A DNA stretch of 64,000 nucleotides from Aquamicrobium sp. (GTDB lineage Bacteria > Pseudomonadota > Alphaproteobacteria > Rhizobiales > Rhizobiaceae). Shown piece after piece: positions 59,072 through 64,000 of the stretch. The stretch's first letter is position 1; each line of letters starts with the position of its first letter. The notes below the pieces were generated by a model. It was not told the DNA's origin. It was given only the letters and a program-made list of their open reading frames with translations, and made no database searches. The stretch is from the NCBI GenBank assembly GCA_019739225.1, contig JAHHDT010000007.1, forward strand, positions 403,606 through 467,605, in the 5' to 3' direction. A program made the translations under genes and the position numbers.

Positions 59072-59548
59072 CTATTCGCCGATGCCTACGAGCCCTTCAT
59101 CCTTCACCTGGCGGATGGTCAGAGCCGTACGCACGGTGTCGACGTTGGGGGCCGAGGTCAGTTCCTCGATCACAAAGGTCTGGAATGCGGTGAGGTCGCT
59201 TGCCACGCAATGCAGCATGAAGTCCGACTCGCCCGACACCATCCACGCGCGGCGCACGATGGGCCATTTTAGCGTGCGGGCAGCGAAGGCCTTCAATTCC
59301 GCCTCGGACTGGTGATGCAGCCCTATCAGGCAGAAGGCGACGACATCGAGACCGAGTTCGCGCGCGTTCAGCAATGCCCGGTATCCACGGATGATGCCCG
59401 CATCCTCGAGGCGCTTGACCCGCCGCAGGCAGGGCGGCGCGGATATGCCGACGCGGCGCGACAGTTCGACATTGGTCATCCGCCCGTCATCCTGAAGCTC
59501 CTTGAGGATTTTCCAGTCGATGGCGTCGAGGTCGGCCTTGATGGGCAT
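59072..59548 (-). CDS. Lrp/AsnC-family regulator
   Basis: A 158-residue regulator: helix-turn-helix LDAIDWKILKELQDDGRMTNVELSRRVGISAPPCLRRVKRLEDAGIIRGY, then the RAM/AsnC ligand domain (GESDFMLHCVASDLTAFQTFVIEEL). The ATG at 59548 is the conserved start. It is divergent from trxB; lrp-type - trxB - lsrB is an order I recall from S. meliloti (lrp3-trxB-lsrB). Confidence 0.93.
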   Translation of the reverse strand: MPIKADLDAIDWKILKELQDDGRMTNVELSRRVGISAPPCLRRVKRLEDAGIIRGYRALLNARELGLDVVAFCLIGLHHQSEAELKAFAARTLKWPIVRRAWMVSGESDFMLHCVASDLTAFQTFVIEELTSAPNVDTVRTALTIRQVKDEGLVGIGE

Positions 59549-59589
59549 GTGGTGATTCCGGGTGGGCGAGGAGAGAGAGAATCTGTCGC

Positions 59590-59605
59590 GTTTCGGTCGC
59601 GAAAC
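59590..59605. promoter_or_regulatory. Possible operator between the lrp-type gene and trxB
   Basis: GTTTCG-GTCG-CGAAAC, a perfect 6-bp dyad, lies near a readable minus-strand promoter (TTGGAT-N17-TAGTTT) of the lrp-type gene. It could be an autoregulatory site. Evidence is limited to symmetry and position. Confidence 0.35.
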
Positions 59606-59615
59606 TAGCGGATAA

Positions 59616-60797
<1,182 letters not shown>

Positions 60798-60830
60798 CCG
60801 TCCCGCATTCTGGTTGAGGGGGCCGGACAC

Positions 60831-61727
60831 ATGGCTTTGGACTGGGACAAGCTGCGCGTTTTCCACGCAGCCGCGGAGGCGGGGTCTTTCACCCATGCCG
60901 CCGAGAGCCTGCGCCTGTCGCAATCGGCGATCTCGCGCCAGGTGAGCGCGCTCGAGCAGGACGTCGGCGTGTCGCTGTTCCACCGGCACGCGCGCGGGCT
61001 GGTTCTGACCGAGCAGGGCGAAATGCTCTACCAGGCGGCGCACGAAGTGCTGATGAAGCTCGAAAGCGTGAAGATGCGCCTGACGGAGGCCAAGGACAGG
61101 CCCTCCGGCCCACTGCGCGTGACGACGACCGTCGGCCTCGGTTCCGGCTGGCTGACCGAGCGCGTGCAGGAATTTCTCGACCTCTACCCGGAAATCCAGC
61201 TCCAGCTCATCCTCGCCAACGAGGAGCTGGACCTGACGCTGCGCCAGGCCGATTGCGCCATCCGTCTTCGGCAGCCGCAGCAGCCGGATCTGATCCAGCG
61301 CCGGCTGTTTACCGTGCACTTCCACCTCTATGCAGCGCCTTCCTACGTGAACAAGCACGGCAAGCCGCGTTCCATAGACGAGATGGACCAGCACCGCATC
61401 GTCAGCTTCGGCGAGCCGGTGCCGTCGCATCTGGCGGACATGAACTGGCTGGAGACGGCCGGGCGTCCGGAGGGATCGAAGCGCGTGGCCTCGCTTCAGA
61501 TCAACAACATCATGTCGATAAAGGCCGCCGTACAACGTGGTGCAGGCATCGCCATGCTGCCCGACTACATGGTCGAGAAGGATTCCGGGCTGGTGCAGAT
61601 TATGCCCGAGACCGAGGTGCCGTCGTTCGACACCTATTTCTGCTATCCGGACGCCATGAAGAACCAGGTCAAGCTGCACGTCTTCCGCGACTTCCTGATC
61701 GCGAAGGCGCGGAGCTGGTCATATTGA
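60831..61727 (+). CDS. lsrB: LsrB-like LysR regulator
   Basis: A 298-residue LysR protein whose opening MALDWDKLRVFHAAAEAGSFTHAAESLRLSQSAISRQVSALEQDVGVSLFHRHARGLVLTEQG closely resembles S. meliloti LsrB, a redox-responsive regulator of oxidative-stress and symbiosis genes. The effector domain ends SFDTYFCYPDAMKNQVKLHVFRDFLIAKARSW. It has only two Cys (C142, C271), whereas S. meliloti LsrB is reported to use several. Position after trxB supports the call. Confidence 0.88.
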   Translation: MALDWDKLRVFHAAAEAGSFTHAAESLRLSQSAISRQVSALEQDVGVSLFHRHARGLVLTEQGEMLYQAAHEVLMKLESVKMRLTEAKDRPSGPLRVTTTVGLGSGWLTERVQEFLDLYPEIQLQLILANEELDLTLRQADCAIRLRQPQQPDLIQRRLFTVHFHLYAAPSYVNKHGKPRSIDEMDQHRIVSFGEPVPSHLADMNWLETAGRPEGSKRVASLQINNIMSIKAAVQRGAGIAMLPDYMVEKDSGLVQIMPETEVPSFDTYFCYPDAMKNQVKLHVFRDFLIAKARSWSY

Positions 61728-61811
61728 CGCCAGTCGCTGCGCGGCAGAGTGGCAGGTTGCCCGGCAAACAAGCCATGCGCGACCTGCATAGGTGCAATGC
61801 AAAATACCTTG

Positions 61812-61841
61812 CTTGCATTTTGGGCAGATAACGCTCATATC
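61812..61841 (+). promoter_or_regulatory. Promoter of the putative small RNA
   Basis: CTTGCA (61812-61817), an 18-nt spacer and CATATC (61836-61841). It is spaced so that transcription would start near 61848, just before the first hairpin of the RNA. Confidence 0.5.
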
Positions 61842-61847
61842 CTAATC

Positions 61848-61960
61848 ATCTCCCGGGCGCGTTCCTCCTCCCATTAGCGCCCGCGAGTGTTCCCCTCTGG
61901 AGGTTTTGCCTAACGGCACTTCCAATAACTCAGCCGGATCTTTCAGATCCGGCTTTTTTC
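61848..61960 (+). ncRNA. Probable trans-acting small RNA (alpha-r14 / cuckoo-like)
   Basis: Read as RNA, about 113 nt. Hairpin 1 has a 7-bp perfect stem (CGGGCGC 61854-61860 / GCGCCCG 61877-61883) whose 16-nt loop exposes CCTCCTCCC (61864-61872), an anti-Shine-Dalgarno motif. A middle region (61887-61920) is closed by AGTG/CACT. A perfect terminator hairpin ends it (AGCCGGATCT 61932-61941 / AGATCCGGCT 61945-61954) with six T. The exposed CCUCCUCCC loop and length are the hallmarks of alphaproteobacterial alpha-r14 RNAs, which repress many mRNAs. The family assignment is from memory of those features. Confidence 0.7.
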
Positions 61961-62241
61961 TTGCCCGCATTCCTCTACCCATGTTCGCTTCGCTGTTGCG
62001 GGGCCGGCGAGCCGCCGCGTAACGGTGACTTGTAACCCCTCGTAACCTGCGCGGGCGCGCGCTGGTCGGCTAAAGATCGAAGTCAGGACGCGGTGGCGCT
62101 GGGATGTTGCGGGGGATGGGGGCATCTGTCGCGACGACGCAGCGTTCAAGGCAAACGCCGTGTCCAACTCACACCGCTCCGGCGTGTTCCGGTGATATGC
62201 GGCGGGCCTGCCGAAATCGGACTACACGATGGCGGTCTGCA
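61961..62241. other. Intergenic stretch, nothing identified
   Basis: The region lies between the small RNA terminator and the terminator of the EF-G-like gene. Short frames are open, but none has a ribosome-binding site or a recognisable product. Confidence 0.4.
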
Positions 62242-62280
62242 GAGAAACGGCGCCCGGCTTTGAGCCAGGCGCCGTTTCTC
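62242..62280 (-). terminator. Terminator of the EF-G-like gene
   Basis: A 13-bp perfect stem (GAGAAACGGCGCC / GGCGCCGTTTCTC) with a 13-nt loop lies 14 nt beyond the stop codon. On the minus strand the second arm runs GTTTCTCT, giving a modest U-tract. Confidence 0.75.
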
Positions 62281-62294
62281 CGTTATGCCTGGCC

Positions 62295-64000
62295 TCAGGC
62301 GGCCTTTCCGTGTGCGTTCATCACCTCGTCCGCAAGCCTGCCGGTCAGCTCTGCCATGTGATCGAAGGTTGCCACATAAGTGGCGACGCCCGAGGTCGCG
62401 GATCGCAACTCGACAATCAGGTTCCCAATCTCGGCCTGCGGCATCATCGCCTCCACGACGTCCCATCCGGGCCAGCCCGGACGACCGTCGAAGCCGAGAA
62501 TCTGGCCGCGCCTTTGCGGAACGATGGCGGTGACTTTCGCGGTCGCCTCCGAGGGCGTGTAGATTTCCACCTTCAGCACCGGTTCGAGAAGCACCGGCGA
62601 GCAGGCGGCCATGCCGTCCTTCATGCCCAACCGTGCGGCCTGCTGGAACGCCATGTCGGAAGAATCGACCGAATGGTAGGAGCCGTCGGCCAGGTTGACG
62701 GCGACGTCGACGACCGGGAAACCAAGCGGCCCGGTCTTGAGATAGTCCCGCACGCCGTGCTCGACCGACGGTATGTACTGCTTGGGCACGACGCCGCCGG
62801 TGATCGTATCGGTGAACTCGAAGCCCGCGCCGCGCGGCAGCGGCTTGATGTCGAGTACCACGTCGCCGAACTGGCCGTGGCCGCCGGACTGCTTCTTGTG
62901 CCGGCCGCGCTGCGTCACCGATTTGCGGATCGTTTCGCGATAGGGCACCTGCGGCGTATGGGATTCGACCGGGATCTGATACTTGCCCTCAAGCCGTTCC
63001 ACAGTGACACGCAGATGCATCTCGCCATGGCCGGAGATGATCGTCTCGCCGGTGTCCTGGTTCTGCTCCATCGACAGCGACGGGTCTTCCTGCAGCAATT
63101 TCTGCAGGCCGGTCGAAAGCTTGACGTCGTCCTTGCGCTCCCTGGGCCGCAGCGCGGCAATGAAGACGGGAGAGGGCACATCGAGCTCGACCAGCCCGGA
63201 TACGCCTTTCGATGTGCTGATCGTGTCGCCCGTCGCGACGTCGTCGAGCTTGCCGAGCGCGACGGTTTCGCCTTCTTCCGCCGCCGGAATCTTGGACTGG
63301 TCCTTGCCGAGCATCCTGTAGATGCCCGAAACCTTCCCCGTGGTGCCGGCTGAAGAGAACACCTCCGTCGCATCGGAGATGGTCCCGGACAGCACCCGCG
63401 CGAGCGACAGCTTGCCGCCATGCGGCGTGTGGATCGTCTTCATGATCTGAAGCGCGGATTTGCCGGACGGCACGCCAAGGCGCGCCCGCGTCGCTTCCGA
63501 ATCGGGAGAATCGTGGCGGATCGCCTTCAGCAGCCTCAGCACACCGTTGCCCTTTTCGGCTGCGCCGATCAGCACCGGGGTGACGGCACCTTCGCGCAGA
63601 TCGGCAGCGAGGTCATCGAAGATGCTGTCGCGCGGCGGCTCGATCTCCTCAAGAAGCTGTTCCATGAGGAGGTCGTCGTGGTCGGCCAGCGTCTCCAGCA
63701 TGGAGAAGCGTGCCTCGATCTCTCGTGCCTTGTCGTCGTCGGGAATGTCGGCGATCGAGCTTTCGGCATACTCGCGATAGATGTAGGCGCGCTCCAGGGC
63801 GAGGTCGATCGAGCCTATGACGATGCCGTTCTTGCGCAGCGGGATCTGCCGCAGAAGCAGCGGGATGGAGCTTGCCGGCTGCAGGAGCTTCAGCGTGTCG
63901 CGCACGCCGACAGTGGCCTTGTCGATCTTGTTGAGAAACAGCATGCGGGGCACGCCCATCCCGTCGAGCTGACGCATGATGAGTTGCAGCGCCGGAAACT
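62295..64000 (-). CDS. EF-G-like translational GTPase (FusA-like), N-terminus cut off
   Basis: The frame is open to the right edge, so the P-loop and most of the G domain are missing; 567 residues are present. The G4 motif NKID is near the start (VPRMLFLNKIDKA). Then come domain II (GGKLSLARVLSGTISDATEVF), domain III (QNQDTGETIISGHGEMHLRVTVERL), domain IV (GGHGQFGDVVLDIKPLPRGAGFEFTDTITGGVVPKQYI) and domain V (LKVEIYTPSEATAKVTAIVPQRRGQILGFDGRPGWPGWDVVEAMMPQAEI). It differs from the str-operon FusA and belongs to the EF-G-like paralogue found in many alphaproteobacteria, whose role is unknown. Confidence 0.9.
   Translation of the reverse strand, partial: FPALQLIMRQLDGMGVPRMLFLNKIDKATVGVRDTLKLLQPASSIPLLLRQIPLRKNGIVIGSIDLALERAYIYREYAESSIADIPDDDKAREIEARFSMLETLADHDDLLMEQLLEEIEPPRDSIFDDLAADLREGAVTPVLIGAAEKGNGVLRLLKAIRHDSPDSEATRARLGVPSGKSALQIMKTIHTPHGGKLSLARVLSGTISDATEVFSSAGTTGKVSGIYRMLGKDQSKIPAAEEGETVALGKLDDVATGDTISTSKGVSGLVELDVPSPVFIAALRPRERKDDVKLSTGLQKLLQEDPSLSMEQNQDTGETIISGHGEMHLRVTVERLEGKYQIPVESHTPQVPYRETIRKSVTQRGRHKKQSGGHGQFGDVVLDIKPLPRGAGFEFTDTITGGVVPKQYIPSVEHGVRDYLKTGPLGFPVVDVAVNLADGSYHSVDSSDMAFQQAARLGMKDGMAACSPVLLEPVLKVEIYTPSEATAKVTAIVPQRRGQILGFDGRPGWPGWDVVEAMMPQAEIGNLIVELRSATSGVATYVATFDHMAELTGRLADEVMNAHGKAA

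Overview
The window looks like a stretch of chromosome from a GC-rich alphaproteobacterium of the Hyphomicrobiales (Rhizobiales), most likely Phyllobacteriaceae (Mesorhizobium / Nitratireductor / Aquamicrobium-like). The signs are the gene families (ExoD, BA14K, DUF1127, LpcC, an LsrB-like LysR regulator next to trxB, sqdBDC, a PetR/PetP-like regulator pair), the palindromic repeats typical of these genomes, and a probable alpha-r14-type small RNA. Genes are dense on both strands. I see no phage, plasmid, transposase, CRISPR array, rRNA or tRNA. Assignments come from reading motifs in the translated sequence; no database search was run.

Layout. 0-3.4 kb: a partial thioredoxin-reductase-like flavoprotein, two overlapping MaoC-type dehydratase genes and an animal-type haem peroxidase. 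3.7-6.9 kb: ychF, exoD and the rplY-pth pair. 7-12.2 kb: a fosmidomycin-resistance-type exporter divergent from an AraC regulator, a DUF1127 gene divergent from a LysR regulator, and an ABC-F ATPase preceded by a small leader ORF. 12.2-13.9 kb: a compound palindromic repeat and a chromate transporter gene broken by one in-frame TGA. 13.9-19.6 kb (minus strand): prs, a lipoprotein, and the chain lgt - MidA-like methyltransferase - pgeF - M24 peptidase-like gene. 19.7-21.8 kb: ubiK, a gap crowded with GANTC sites and DnaA-box-like sequences, then ybjN, csaA and an ATPase. 21.8-26.1 kb: an NMT1/SsuA-type ABC importer with its own FCD-GntR regulator, divergent from a fumarylacetoacetase-family hydrolase, with paired operator-like sequences between them.

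26.1-31.6 kb: a histidine kinase / OmpR-type regulator / MarR regulator cluster divergent from ilvE, with a perfect palindromic operator over the ilvE-facing promoter; then a glycine-rich membrane protein, a glyoxalase-II-like hydrolase and a BA14K protein. 31.7-38.6 kb: two cold-shock genes flank a compact carrier-protein cassette (DltA-like adenylating enzyme, acyl carrier protein, GNAT-like protein) with a divergent NIPSNAP gene, plus DUF2189 and DUF3137 membrane proteins. 38.7-44.3 kb: uvrB with long terminal extensions, a VOC protein, a YdeI-like protein and a DMT exporter. 44.4-47.6 kb: the sulfolipid operon sqdBDC, with a repeat element between sqdB and sqdD, converging on a two-gene sugar-acid dehydratase / alcohol dehydrogenase unit.

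50-55.2 kb: a thioesterase, an HxlR regulator divergent from an FMN reductase (palindromic operator between), a CNNM/CorC-like membrane protein, two extensin-family proteins and DUF3775. 55.3-59.1 kb: a small DMT protein, greA with a leader terminator, lpcC (LPS core) overlapping greA, and two convergent methyltransferases. 59-64 kb: lrp-type gene / trxB / lsrB, the probable small RNA, and an EF-G-like GTPase running off the right edge.

No single locus is clearly a new system. The best candidates are the adenylation-carrier-GNAT cassette, the GANTC/DnaA-box cluster, the small RNA with an anti-Shine-Dalgarno loop, the shared operator between the petP-like gene and ilvE, and the ABC-F leader ORF.
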